A stretch of 64,000 nt of DNA from Sporodiniella umbellata (GCA_025677835.1 JAIXMR010000081.1:60481-124480); one strand, 5' to 3'; shown: positions 10,251-22,537, numbered from the stretch's first letter. Notes: generated by a model not told the origin, from the letters alone. Program-made: numbers and translations.

Positions 10251-11079
10251 ACCTACCACCACCAAAAAGATGGATCAAGACGTATTCTCTCAACTCTACC
10301 AATCGCTTAACCCTCAAGACACTACCATGTTCGATGAGTGGCTCAAACAAGACTTCTTCTCTCCCGAATGCAGCGTCAATTCCTCTCCGGAAATTGCCAC
10401 GCCTTTCGATCAATTTCTTAACTCGCCTTTCCCCGGAAAGGACGAATTCCCCCAATGCACTTTTGGCGACAATCCTGTGGACCTCGATGTCTCTGCCATC
10501 CTAGACTCTCCCCCTCAAGTCTACCAGGCTACACCTGCTACTACTGCTGCGCCTCCCAGTTTACCTGCTGCGGCTACCTCATCTACTGCATCTGAAATGA
10601 TCAACTTATTTGCTGATATTGGCAACAGCCTCCCTGCTGCTTTGGCTGCCTTGGCCTCTGTAGCCAGCCCTGTTTCCCCTGTCATGGTGGACACCAAACA
10701 AGAGCATGCTGCTTTTGATCTTGCCAAACAGGAAAAGTCTCCTGCCGCTACGAGTGCCTCCACTCCTATTTTCTCTGCCACGCCTCGTCCCAGCAAGAAA
10801 CGTGCCTTTGCTGATGATCCAATAGACGAAGCTGCTCTTAAAAGACAAAAGAACACTGACGCTGCTCGCCGTTCTCGTCTTCGTAAGGTCCAAAAGATGG
10901 ACTGCCTTGAACAAAAGGTTGCAGACCTCGAAAAGCTAAACGCTAGTTTGCTTATGCGCGTGGCCGTCCTCGACTCGGAAAAAACTAACCTCAAGGCAAA
11001 GGAAGCCTCTTACGAAAACCGAATTAAGGTGCTTGAAAGCCAACTAGCCGAGGCACACAAGGCCCTTTCTTCCCGTTAA
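10234..11079 (+). CDS. bZIP transcription factor, GCN4/CPC1-like
   Basis: A single-exon gene of 281 aa. The C-terminal bZIP begins at about residue 205: KRQKNTDAARRSRLRKVQKM is the basic region with the NxxAARRSR signature of GCN4/CPC1, followed by a leucine zipper (CLEQKVADLEKLNASLLMRV...). The N-terminal two thirds are acidic and Ser/Thr/Pro/Ala-rich, as in activation domains. A second in-frame ATG 12 codons in (MDQDVFSQL) is an alternative start. GCN4-type factors switch on amino-acid biosynthesis under starvation and bind TGASTCA. The leader carries three upstream ATGs and the promoter a perfect ATGAGTCAT, both supporting this identity and pointing to translational and self regulation. 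Pap1/AP-1-like function is less likely given the NTDAARRSR basic region. Confidence 0.9.
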   Translation: MTSISEPTTTKKMDQDVFSQLYQSLNPQDTTMFDEWLKQDFFSPECSVNSSPEIATPFDQFLNSPFPGKDEFPQCTFGDNPVDLDVSAILDSPPQVYQATPATTAAPPSLPAAATSSTASEMINLFADIGNSLPAALAALASVASPVSPVMVDTKQEHAAFDLAKQEKSPAATSASTPIFSATPRPSKKRAFADDPIDEAALKRQKNTDAARRSRLRKVQKMDCLEQKVADLEKLNASLLMRVAVLDSEKTNLKAKEASYENRIKVLESQLAEAHKALSSR

Positions 11080-12220
11080 AATTTTTTTTTATTCTCTTTT
11101 ATTATTGTTTTTCATTATCTTTCTGCACTATTTTCTTTTATTTATTCTTGGTTCTTTCAAAAGGGAATCATGGCTTTCATCTTTTAGACCTCTTTAGTCA
11201 TTTGTAATAAAACTCTCTTGACCGCATTTTCGCTCTTTTTGATTTTTTTTTGTGTATCTAATCAGATAAAATGTTGGACAAACCATTCTCCTCTTAATCT
11301 TTAAGCCAATGACACGAGAGAGAGTCAGTTACGCAATTTTTTCCATCTTTTAGCAAAGATTGTCTACACCTTTCTCTCCAGGTTCAGGTAGGACCAATTT
11401 GGCCTTTTTGGTGCCTTCTTTTTTTGTTTTGGCCGAGCATCGCTAGCGCCACATTACAGGGAACTAAAAAACGGATGGCTTTATAAAAGTAAGTATTAAA
11501 ACTCAAGAGATCAGTTCCTAAAATTGGGTCTGGTGTTGCTATTAGCGTTACGACTGTGATTAGTTTGCTTTTTTTTTTTTTTTTGGTCATCATAGAGATC
11601 ACTAATGGACTATTGAAATAAGAGGTTCACACAAATAAGTTACATTATCTACTAAAAAGCTACATGGTTTAAAGAAACTTTGATTTAAGAAACAAAATAA
11701 CGGCAAAGACTTTCAGGGTGATGTAGCCTCTCAACTTGGGTCTACAGAGCACTGCCAACATGAGTTTAAACATTGTAGCTAGTTTCATTGCCGAAAAGTG
11801 ACTTGCTAGTAGCTGACAGTCCAAAAGGACTGCTGTTGAATAATTTTTTTTGTGAAATTTTCTTTATTAAGGGCAGCCCACCAGGATTTTGATAAATGCA
11901 TCCTTTTTTGCACACTTAATAATTAAAAGGCAAGTATTAATGCTTATTCTATCGCGATTTTTTTTTCCTTCAAGGATGATACAAAAACAGACCTGTTCTG
12001 CATGTTTACTGAAGACAACTGTTTATTGCCAATTTTATTTCTGAAAAAAGAAAAAAAAAATTAAAGCTTTTTACTATCAAAAGACTTAAAACTAATGCTT
12101 ATTCTTTACAATAGTTTTTGGCTATACATTTTGGATTTATAACCATTCTTTTATTTAATAAATTAATTTTTTAAAAAAAGCTTTTTCTTTTTTGACATTG
12201 TTGTTTTGTTTAACATTGTA
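11080..12220. other. Intergenic: bZIP 3' region and helicase promoter
   Basis: No gene seen. Runs of pyrimidines follow the bZIP stop and AATAAA-like motifs occur at about 11206. A minus-strand open frame at 11384-11602 is not supported by any domain. The sequence is AT-rich up to the helicase start. Confidence 0.5.
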
Positions 12221-13546
12221 ATGTTTAACCAAAGCAAAGTTTGGATTCAAAAGTGTAGTTATTCTACCGCATCGTTTAAGGTATTTTCTAATTTCTAATT
12301 TTTGTATTCTTTGATGTTGACTTTTGTGTACGGGGACGGATAGCAACTGGGGATACAGTCTGTTGTATGTCAAAATCTAAAAAAAAAATTCAATATTACT
12401 GTACCTACAGCTACCCAAACAGAGCTTATTCCTGCGCTACTACAAGGCAAACAAGATTTACTTTTACGCGAAGCCACTGGTACGGGCAAATCGTTTGGCG
12501 TTGCTGTTGGATTGGCCTCTTTAGTAAAACAAGGCGAATTCAAAAGTGTTCAATCTCTATATGTTGCACCGAACCAGGAATTGGCATTTCAGATCGGCTC
12601 TTGGATACAACAGCTTACTTCTCATGAAAAACAGGTTCAGATCTTGAATGAAGCCGGCATTAGATCCACTCCTCACACAGTCATTGGCACACCGGGTCAA
12701 TTATTGGAATCCATCAAACAAGGCGATCTTCCTGTTCACGATCTAAATCGATTGGTTGTAGATGAAGTAGATCGTGCCCTTTCTCTACCTAGACGTTTTG
12801 CACCAGTTCGTGAACAAAAATTACGTGTAGCTCATCCAAAGCCCACAGAACTACTTTTAGACACTCTTAAAAAAAGCAGGAGTCGACATCAAGCAATTCT
12901 TGCTTCAGCTACTTTCAATCGGCCCTTGCGTTACTTTTTGAAACAAAGAGGCTACGTTCGAAATTCAGTTTTTCTTAACCTTGGCGATGGCGCTGCTACA
13001 AATACAACAAGAGTGAAGCATCATTGTTTGATGGTTTCTGACGATCTGATTAGAAACATAAAAGAAGACAAAGAAACAGTTCGAGAGCAAGAAAAAAATG
13101 TGCTAGATTTTGACGATGTTGATGATCGAATGATTGAAAGCGTTGTTACTCTGAACGAAATCGAAAAGGTGTCTAAAGGAATTCTGTTTATCAATTCTTC
13201 TGTAAGCGTAGATTTCATCAAGAACAAGCTCAAGGGCTATCAACTAAGAGCTAAAGATATTAGAGAGTACTCACCTGAACATAAAGATGTACTGTGGATT
13301 GCTACAGAGTTCTCAGCTAGAGGTATTGATATTCCTGATATTTCCCATGTTTTCATATTGGGAAGGCCTATTTCGACCACTGCGTACATTCACATGGCTG
13401 GTAGAACAGGTCGCTTAAGCCCAAATGGCTTCAACTCAGGAAAAGTGTTTAGTCTTGTACGTAATTATGGATGGACTGAAGCAAAAATGAAAAATATGTA
13501 CGACCTGCTGTCTATTCCTGTAGAAACATATGAAAATGTAGAATAA
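12221..13546 (+). CDS. Mitochondrial DEAD-box RNA helicase, MRH4-like
   Basis: Two exons (12221-12280, 12344-13546; 63-nt intron) give 420 aa. The first exon encodes MFNQSKVWIQKCSYSTASFK, a basic, acid-free start typical of a mitochondrial presequence. Helicase motifs follow: Q-motif region NITVPTATQTELIPALL, Walker A ATGTGKS, GTPGQLL, motif II VDEVD (DEVD in place of DEAD), SAT, then ARGIDIPD and HMAGRTGR in the second RecA lobe. It is short for the family, with almost no extensions, like yeast Mrh4, which helps assemble the mitochondrial large ribosomal subunit. Without splicing at 12280 the frame stops within seven codons, which supports the intron. It converges with the focadhesin-like gene, with 35 nt between the stops. 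Other mitochondrial helicases (Mss116 type) are less likely. Confidence 0.85.
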
Positions 13547-13581
13547 AAACGGTTATGATATAAAGTTACTTTATTGATGGC

Positions 13582-16500
13582 TCAAACAACAATCCATTTT
13601 ATGTAAGGAGTTGTGCCTTTGTTAAGGACAGAATAGGGGCAGTTTCGAACAACTTTTCCAAAAGACTCGCTACTGTTTCGTTCAAGGCTGTCTATAAGCG
13701 TAAACATTCGTAAAGCGATCTAGGGTAGAAATGTGTTAAATTACCGTTTTTAATGCACATGTTTTCTGAATTACCTGCTCTTGTTCCGTTGGATATTTAC
13801 TTCCAATCTCTATTGTATATGCCATTTTATAGACTGTGTCGGCTAACTGTATATCTCTATCGTCAGAATCAGGAATCTTTTTAGGTACAGGCTGTCCAAG
13901 GGCATATGACAATATAGGAAGTAGCCCATCGATCATGCCACTGCGAACATTGTTTGCGGATGCTTCTTTACTGTTTCCATATACAATAAATCCGTCCAAA
14001 ACTCTAGTGATCCATCCAAGTATATCTTGTTCACCACAACAGTCTTTTTGGATTGTTTGCGCAATAACAGTCCAACACTCATTGAAAATTAGTGTGCTGG
14101 GTTGTCCAACGAGATACACTATAGCTGCCACGACATATCTAACTAACGCCTGCTTCTGAGTTCCTTTGTTAGCAGCCAAATAAAGCTCAGAAATGGCTGC
14201 AACTCTTCCCAGAGTGCTTTCAGCTGAAAGGGTGTTGTTGAATACGCTGTCTTCCGAGCCGTCCTCAGAAAGTTGATCAGGACTTGTCAAACTACATGAC
14301 ACGCATTGTCGAAATATAGGTAAAGAGCTTGGTTGAACCCGAGAAGAGAATGGGAGTGTAATTTGTTGTAAGATAACACTTTTGATACTATCGCTTAGTT
14401 TGGTTTTGTTTTCTTCTATAGCGGTCCGTTTTTCAGGAATATGATTAAACAATGTAGCAAAGAATTGCATCTAGATAATTTTATAGTTAGAAAAAAAAGC
14501 TGTGTACTTGTAATTTTTTTTTTGTTTTACCTGTGCATCTTCTTCAAAAGCCATTATTCTTTTGGCAAAACCCTCAACAATTTCGAGACATCTGCTATCA
14601 GATATACTTGTTTTTTTAGTTACTGCATTCATACCACGACGCGTAACGCTTTCTTTTTGACTTTTGGAGATCGTGGGAAGACCCGAAAGCTCTAAAATCC
14701 TTCCTAAACCAATCTCACTCGAAAGTAAAAGGTTTAGTTGGGGATATATAGGCTGCTTAGTAGAGTCTATAATCATATTTAGTTGTGAAAATAGGAACTC
14801 GGTCAGCGAAAGAGATGCATATGAATGGGTAGAGGCGAAATGTACACACAAACATCGAAGGGGCTCTGACAGTTTTGAGATACTATCTATCAACGCAAAC
14901 CAATTTACTGAAGGCAATGGTCCTGGTGTAGAGTGGAGACTAGACAAAAGGAGGTAAATGCTTTCTTGTAGCTCGTTTTTGTCTTTTTGTGCCGTCAACT
15001 CGACAAGGTTATCAAAAACTGCACGTATGTAGCTTGTATTTTGGTTCAATCTGCCATAGTTTCCTGGCTCAGATGAAGTAGATAAAATCAAACGTTCAGG
15101 TGCAGTAGAGCCATCAGTTATCTGAGAAGCATTTGCAATAACTTCAGAGGCCCCAATAATTTTTCCGCATATAGCGGCTGCCACTCGACCACTTTTCAAG
15201 TTTCCGACTGGCGCCGATCTGCCTAACAATCCAGCTACGTATATCAACTTCTCCCATACAATAGATCTAGCTTCTGAGCTGTATTTACGAGACTCGGTAA
15301 AAAGATGATCTTTTTGCTCTCCTGCTAAATAAACAACGCCTAAAAGAGATCCTATATTAAACAAACTAGCTATACGATAGTTGCTTGATGGATCGTCCTT
15401 TTGAATGTTTTCAAATTCTCTTTGGAAAAGACTTGTATAGTCCTCGCAGCTTTCGTCTTCGTCCCTCGAGCTTTTAATAAAGCGTGAGCGACAAAAATGA
15501 GCATATGGTACGCTGAAGTGGTAAAAATGCTGAGCCAACTGTATCTATGTTTTTAAGAGAACTTTTGTTAGTACCATTCTAAACTAAGACTATGCAAGTC
15601 TTTCTTACATCGACTGAGGCTTTGGTAACTGCAGATTCTAAGAAATTTAGGCACTCTTGGTCTGCATCGTCACCTTGAATGGCTCCGTACATTCCAATTA
15701 ACCAAGCTGAACCAAGCAATAAACCTTTACTGGCAAAGTTTCCAGTCAGGTATGAACCAAGTACATCTTTAGCGAGCCAGATGACTTCCTCCATAGCTAT
15801 AGGGTTTAGCCTAGACGACCAGCCCATCAAAATACCAAGAACACGACTATCGCAAATTTCAGAGCTATTGCAATAATCCAGAAGCCGATAGATGCCCTGC
15901 TTTCCTAACAGGTCCAAATTGTCTGTCTTTGTTGGCCATGAAACAACGCTGCCTATAAAATGAGCAGCGGCGTACCCATTAGCAAATTGAACTAGGTCTA
16001 CAGCACTATCAATATTTCTATATTTGCTTTGGGTCTTGGTTGCTGCATCAATCAGTATCTGGCTGAGAGAGGTAGCAGTTTTTTCGTTGCTGATAATGTG
16101 TGTAGACAAATGACCAAGTGCAAACCTTGCTGCAAACTGAACCTCTTCACTCATCAGATGTGCAGAGTGGGAAAGAGGGGAGCCAAAGACATTGATATAG
16201 TTCTTTAATAGCACTGCAACAACTTCGTTTGCTGAAGAACCAGCAAAAGATGGTATGGTCAAACGCAAAGCGCCAATAAGACCTTTAAACAAGAACAGTT
16301 AGATATAGATTCAGTCAAAGCCAGTTTCGAAAAAAAAAAAAAAAAAAAAAAATACCTGTTATAGCCAATAGAATGTTGCTGCTCACACCAGGTACTGTAC
16401 TCCTTTCTAATCTTGTAAGCAAGTCCTTCAATAGAATAGATGAAATAGCTTCAACATCAACTTCTTTTCCGTTGAGAACAGACTGGAAAAATGAGTCCCA

Positions 16501-18056
16501 AGAAGAAATACTGGAGACTCGTACAAGCAAATGGTCTGTCAATGTAATATCTGTGAAGGAAGTTATCATTGTACGGTACCACCGTGTTTTAGCAATTGAC
16601 TCAAGTGTGTGTTCTGAAGAGGCCTCAGAGCTAAAGTCCAGAATTTCAAGAATACCCATAGCATAACCCGCTCGTAGGCCAGGAGCTACGTGTCCTTCTG
16701 ATAGTTTCTCTGCGAATATTCTACCAAATTCTCTTTCTTGCTCACCAACTCTAGTTGTTTTTCTTTTCGGCACAGGCTCTGCAGGCTTATTGCTTTCTTC
16801 TTTAAATAAACCACGACGCATATGATTAAGCTCGTTCGACATCAACTTTACAAGTATATGTTTGTAGCTCTTATTAGGCTCATTTGAATCGAGAATCATA
16901 TCAAGATAGTCTCTAGATTTTTCAGGCAAAATCTTTGATATATCGTTAGAGGAAAACCTTGAGAGCGCTTCTAAGGCATAAGTTTTGGCTTTTTCGCAGC
17001 TATTTTCAGGGTCAAGCAAGGGCAATATATAAGTGGTGAGAATCGTTTCTTTGAACTGTAAATAAGGCTCTGTAACTAAAAAAAAAAAAAAAAGTTGAAT
17101 TTTGTTATTTCAATGGCTTTGGTTTGTAAATATATGTATACCTTCATCTTTCTCACCAGCTAAAGCATAGAAACGGCAAAGTTGTTTAACGAGCAATAAT
17201 GATCTCTCAATACCAGCGTCTATAGAAAACTGGGCAAGGTATACAACGACAATGCTCCATAAAGACCTACACTCCACAAAGCCGGTTTCTATACAAGTGC
17301 ATATGATATCCATAATGAGAGAAAGTGAGGCCATGCTCAAATCTTGACACGACTGAAGCAGTGAAATAGCCATAGGTAGAACGTCTGATGCATACTCCTC
17401 AGGTTTAAATTGACACATGTCGCGCATAGTAGTCAATACTGCCAATTCAACTTTGATAGGCCCTGTCATTGTTAAGTCTATTTTTCGACGAAGCATGCGC
17501 GATTTACGACGGGATATCCAATCAGTAAATACCTTCTTGAGCTCTTGCCATACACGGGGTTGGCGTTTACATACAGCAGCAAGAGATCGCACGCCAAGAG
17601 CAGCAAGAGGAGTATCGTTTTCTGTGCTTATTACTGAGATGATTATCTGAAGTACTTTGCTGGTGATTATGGTATCATTTGAATCTGTAAGGCTGGGCAG
17701 AATCTTGTGAAAAACGTGCAATAGCGTAGAAGGCTTTTCCGAAGAATGACGAATAATATGGAGCAAATAAAGTAAAACGGGAAACTTATAGTTAGTTGTG
17801 TTGGTAGAGCAAAGGCTTGAGAGGTTGTTAAGCGCTTGGAATTGCTTCTTTGTGTCGTCACTAAGAGTAGACGGCGTAGTAAAGAGCAAGTCCATATCTT
17901 TAGATACATCAGATATACTTTTGTTGGGTACACTAAGCTCAACCTCTAGATAGGAACGAACAACATAGGTCGCTATATGAGCGAGTGGACCACTGATATT
18001 ATTTGCTTTGATTAGTTTAGCAATCTAGAAAACAAAGCAACGCAGAATGAGTAAAC

Positions 18057-18088
<32 letters not shown>

Positions 18089-19225
18089 AACAACAACAAC
18101 AACAAAAGAACTCACTGATATGCTAGCCATAGTTTGATCTATACCCATGTCACTGGCTTCATCAAGACTATGGATTATTGATAAAACGTCTTCTTTCATT
18201 GCTTGTATATTCTTGGATGCCGTTTTGTCCATCAGTTCAGATAATGTTTGAAACAAAGGCAAATAGGCAACATGCATTATATGTTTTGGAATATTACCAT
18301 GGTTGATGCAAAAACGAATAAAATTCAATATGTATTGCTGTTCATCCAATGTTTGAGCCTTCAAAAGGAGAAAAGAATAACTTGACCACAGTAAAGAAAA
18401 GCTGGCTTGAAGATTTTCTGAGATTATTTCACTCGCCTTGACGTTTTGATACAAGCGCTCTATACGTGATACGTAAGGAAGGATAGGTGCGCCAGTAGAT
18501 GCACACATCACTGCGCGATCTAAAATAGGATAACAGTAGCAGCCGATCCAGTTGGTAGTTTCGAGTTCTAACTCTTCCTTGTATTGTAAACTGAGAGCTT
18601 CAAGAAAATCAATAATAGACAAATAACGATTTGGGTTTATTTGCATAGGGTGCTGAATCATCACGCGCCTTCCAATTGTATGATAAACTAATTGTATACT
18701 TTCTTTATCAGCCATGTTAGCGCAAAATAAGGATATTTTGGCCAAAAGAGCATTATAATCCAAGCTGTTTTCTGTGAGAAGCACAAAAAGAATAAGAGGT
18801 ATAACGGTTTCAATCGAGCGATTATTTCTGATTAAAGTATCGGCTTCGTTCAAGACGTCAAGATATAGCGAGGGGTTTTGACGAAGTATGGCTACAAAAG
18901 GATCTGCTAAGGTTTGATCTGACTTGACCAGACCAAATTTCAAGTCTACTGCCTTCAAGTAAAGTAATCCAATACAATTCAAGTAAATGGCGGTTTTTGC
19001 TGAATCATTACTACTCAATATAAGGTTTTGAAATTGGCGCAAGGCTAAAGCAACATCAAGCTCTTTTCGGTTCACTAGATCTATTATTCTTTCGCAAGCG
19101 TTCGATACAGCTATACGAGTCAGTGATGTTTGAGAGAGAGCGCTCCACATTTTGTTTGAATCGGCAGTCAAATCGCATGCCTGGTGAATTTGCACAAAGC
19201 GATGCTGAGCAACCTCATTTGACAT
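13582..19225 (-). CDS. Focadhesin-like protein (DUF3730, HEAT-like repeats)
   Basis: Seven exons (19225-18116, 18024-17142, 17075-16356, 16282-15609, 15538-14531, 14470-13775, 13719-13582) splice in frame to 1742 aa, close to the about 1800 aa of human focadhesin (FOCAD). The whole chain reads as helical repeats without enzyme motifs. The segment around LAALGVRSLAAVCKRQPRVW (about residue 465) resembles the DUF3730 core. In animals FOCAD is tied to focal adhesions and, more recently, to the SKI mRNA-decay complex; fungi lack focal adhesions, so an RNA-decay link would make more sense, but that is inference. The last exon needs the donor GAGCAG/GTAATT at 13775, giving a 55-nt intron. The start ATG (MSNEVAQHRF) follows a 3' splice site TTCTTTACAG, so a 5' UTR intron is likely. 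Another large HEAT-repeat family is possible. Confidence 0.6.
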
Positions 19226-19359
19226 TGTAAGTACCTGTAAAGAAAAAAAAAAAAAAAAAAAAGAACAGACAAATTCGATTAAAGTACCGATATACAAACG
19301 TTGGAATGAATGAAGAGTGGTACGGTCTGTAATTTTTATTTTTATCTGTAAGAAAATAT

Positions 19360-19939
19360 TTAGAAGTCGACATCCATGCCAGCATGGTGAGTTTCCATTG
19401 CATTCATGGACTCAACAGCACCATAGTTACTTTGTGATGCTTTTGCATCTTCGAAAGTGCGATGACGAATAACCTCCATGTCAAATTTGTTTTTGAGCGC
19501 ATTGATTTCAGTGATGAGTTCAGTAGTAGAATCTTTCAATGCTTTTCCAGGTGATGTTCCAGGAACGGATTGAACTTTGATTACAAAATTGTGTTCGAGT
19601 GGGTGAGGGACTTTGTACCCAGCAAATAGCACTCTAGGATCTTTTAACAATTGACTTGATGTGGGGTTAACAAAAACGAACTGTGTTCTATTCAAGCTTA
19701 AAAAAAAAAAATTCAAATAAACAAATACCCTCTCAACATGTTTCCAAGTGTATGATCTTCTCTTTCTACTACAAAAGAAGCTGCATTGGGAATTTTGGTA
19801 TCTACTTCCATCTCCACCCTGAATCGTGCTCGATTAGTAGTCTAGATAGATAGAGACATTTACAATTGTATTATTTGTCTCCGTACTTCTTTTTTCCTTC
19901 AGGAATCACAAAAAGTTCGAAACGATCTGGTGCGTTCAT
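19360..19939 (-). CDS. RPB11: RNA polymerase II subunit RPB11
   Basis: Three exons (19939-19887, 19818-19729, 19696-19360) give 159 aa. It starts [18 protein letters not shown] and carries [13 protein letters not shown] and [20 protein letters not shown], hallmarks of RPB11, which pairs with RPB3 to nucleate polymerase II assembly. The exon 2 acceptor was placed at GATTCAG because only this restores [18 protein letters not shown]. The usual family length is near 120 aa, so the last about 40 residues (after FDMEVIRH, ending GMDVDF) are an extension. Its stop lies 134 nt upstream of the focadhesin-like start on the same strand. Confidence 0.93.
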
Positions 19940-20873
19940 TATGTATTGATTTCTAGCTTTGTGGGGGGTTTTCTTTTTTACGTAGAAGAAAAAAAAAAAA
20001 AAAAAAAAATCGGAAAACGAATTGGTTACTTGCACCAAGAGTCAATTCAACTCCACGATTTTCGACCCAACGTCTATCTTTTGTGTCTGTTTCAATATTG
20101 GAGGGCGGCAAAAGGAAGTCTGGGGTGAATGAGCATAGTGTGTGTCTCAAAGTAGATATTTGGCTCTAGAGTAGTCCAACATGTCAAGTTCTATAAACCT
20201 TAATGCTTTTAAACACTATTTCCTATTTCTTTTTTCTAGTGCGCGTTTACTGTTAATGAGGTGAAAGAGTTTGGTTTGCAGTAGGCAGCTAAGCTCAAAG
20301 TTTTAAAAATTTTTTTTTTGTTAGCCAATCCTAGTTTTAAGCGCAAGAGAGTCGTGATGCCTAAAAGGAAAGCCTTATTCTACAAAGGCTTGAGTAATCT
20401 CCTAATCTTTTAGACATATTCATACATAGTTTATAGCATTACAGTTACTGAAAAAAAAAAAAAAAGGCACATAGATAGGGTAAAAAGCTCAAGCAAGATG
20501 AAGCGTGTATGTAAACACTGCTCTATTTTGAAACTTGTCGGATTGAATATATCGTATCTTTCGTTTGCCTAGTATTTTTTTTTTTTTTTTTTTTTTCTGT
20601 AATTTGTTTTTGCAAGTAGCTGCGACAATTCCTAGACGTTTTTTTTATTTACGCCAAAACAGTCCAAATGTACTAGACTAAAAGTTTTCAGTTTGTATTT
20701 ACACTCTCCAGGTTACTTTTTAAATTTTTATTTTTGATAAAACAAATGGTGCTATGCCTGTATGGTTGTAGTATGGTTTTCACTTTGAGCATTACTTAAT
20801 TACCTCACTTTTGAAGGGATCTAAATAAGGTGTAACCTATCGAACATGGTTTTGCAAAGTTTCACATTCTTTC

Positions 20874-20921
<48 letters not shown>

Positions 20922-21969
20922 GCATTATTTGTTTAAAATCGGGTTTGCTCTTACCACCGGCTTTCTATATATATATAACCTGTCTTTGTTAAATCTCAGA
21001 ATACAATATTTCCGTAACACACCTCTACATCATAAAGGACTAAAAGCCGGTTTATTTTATGCGTTGTTGATTTGCTATTGGCGTTTGTTGCACAGGTCGG
21101 ATGTTTGATTATACTAAAGAAACATCCTAGAGTTTTACCAGCCATGTAAGAGCAAGGAAAAAAAAGGGTAAATCGTTTTGTTTCATAGAGTTTTGTTTTG
21201 TATCAGATTGTCAAACAGCGACCACTTCAAAGCCCAGGCCTTTTGGAACCAAAGTACGGGTGCGTTGTTTGCTAGTTTTTGTAAAGTTACGATTTGTTCC
21301 AGGGCTGTTGTCTCGATTTGTGTTTTCCGCTTTTCGTTTATCTGATGAATTTTCTGTGGTCAGGTAAAACTTGTTATTTAGGTTTTGGAGAAACTTGAGG
21401 CACCTCGAGCTATTTCAAAACACTCTTTGGCCAATACTCTTCACGATTAAACCTTATTTTTTTTTTTTTCTTACTGTACAAGGTACCGCACTGATTTTAG
21501 TATACACGTTGTTTAATGTCATGGACATGGCAAGATGGATTGTTGTTTACAACCTATACGATCAAAAGACAGCTTACGTTTGATACTCGTTTTGGTCTCG
21601 GATAAGGATTGTATCGATCGTTCTATTGAGTGTTACTATGAAATGTAGTATGTTAAAAACGGTTGATTTTCATAAAACAAAAGCCATACTTGAAGACCAC
21701 AGTTACAAAAGTAATGTTTGTTTTTGACGTGTCTAAACAAGTAAATAAAAACCCGCTTATTGTTTGCCTTGTTTTTTTTTTTTTTTTTTTTTTTCTACAG
21801 TCAAATCGATTCTAGTATCTGCCTACACCGTTTTTTTTTTTTTTTTTTTTTTTTCTACATAATTCATCACACTTGCGTTTTAAAATGAGCTATAGTCTAG
21901 TGAGTGCTTGTACATCTACTTTTTTCTCCGGTTTCTTATTTTTCTTTTTCTTTTCAAGATTTGATCATC
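19940..21969. other. Gene-poor interval with long homopolymers
   Basis: No gene could be supported. A minus-strand open stretch at about 20166-20030 (contains DTKDRRWVENRGVELTL) starts after an acceptor-like CTCTAG and could be an exon, but I found no partner. A plus-strand frame at 21371-21583 (ends MDMARWIVVYNLYDQKTAYV) is also unassigned. Long homopolymers: T at 20578-20596, A at 20881-20919 (39 nt), T at 21772-21794 and T at 21831-21854. Confidence 0.4.
20881..20919. repeat. Poly-A tract, 39 nt
   Basis: Uninterrupted run of 39 A in intergenic DNA, right after GTGTGT. It could be the tail of an old retroposed copy or a slippage product; no insertion boundary is visible. Confidence 0.9.
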
Positions 21970-22404
21970 ATGCAAAAACATATATACTGCCTATGGGTAG
22001 GATTCGTTCCATGGATATTAGGAACCAGTAAATACTGTTTTTTTTTTTTAAAAAAAAAAGGAGGAGATTTAATCAAAGGATTAGTGATTGTGCCAACTCC
22101 TGGCACTGTATTCAAAGTGGGTCACACAGCATTAGCGGTATAGGGTTTAGAGAACGACAGAAGGCACAAATAACCGAGTTTATAGATGTTTTCAGAAAAC
22201 GTACAGACGAATGAAACCGTCACACTTTACTTTAATAATGACCGAAGCACGCCTTTAGGTGGAGGACCCCTTTCAAGTACTGGCTCCAGTTTTTCTTTTA
22301 CCATCTCGCCTTCTGCGATAGGCATGACGGATCTGGTGGCTGTTCATCGAGTCAATATGTATCTCTCTTCTGTTGATTCGGTGCCTGTTCAAGTGGTGAT
22401 GTAA
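21970..22404 (+). CDS. Small secreted Kre9/Knh1-like protein
   Basis: Three exons (21970-22027, 22079-22137, 22186-22404) give 111 aa. It begins with a signal peptide (MQKHIYCLWVGFVPWILGT) and then the pattern of the Kre9/Knh1 family N-terminal (Ser/Thr-rich, GPI-anchored) domain: VPTPGTVFKVGHTALAMF, then NETVTLYFNN and VDSVPVQVV near the end. These proteins act in cell-wall beta-1,6-glucan assembly in yeasts, but many fungal members are only small secreted proteins. It lacks the long Ser/Thr stalk and GPI tail, so it should be released. The introns are 51 and 48 nt and keep the frame. It converges with MDM31 (133 nt between stops). The model rests on weak family similarity. Confidence 0.55.
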
Positions 22405-22537
22405 TAAACTGTCTCGAAAAGTACAGGTTTGGCTCTGTTTTCTGCCAGTGAATATTCATTGATTTCCTCAACCCAAAAAAAAAAAAAAAAAAAAAAAAAA
22501 GATGGATGGCTTACCCAGCACTATCAAAACCAAAGGT

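Noticed and set aside
10521..10994. Minus-strand 157-aa open frame over the bZIP gene
   Set aside because: Shadow of the biased codon use of the bZIP coding region; no recognisable domain.
13720..13774. A 25-nt intron in the focadhesin-like gene starting at ACG/GTAATT
   Set aside because: Too short to splice; a GTAATT 30 nt earlier (after GAGCAG) gives the same downstream frame with a normal 55-nt intron.
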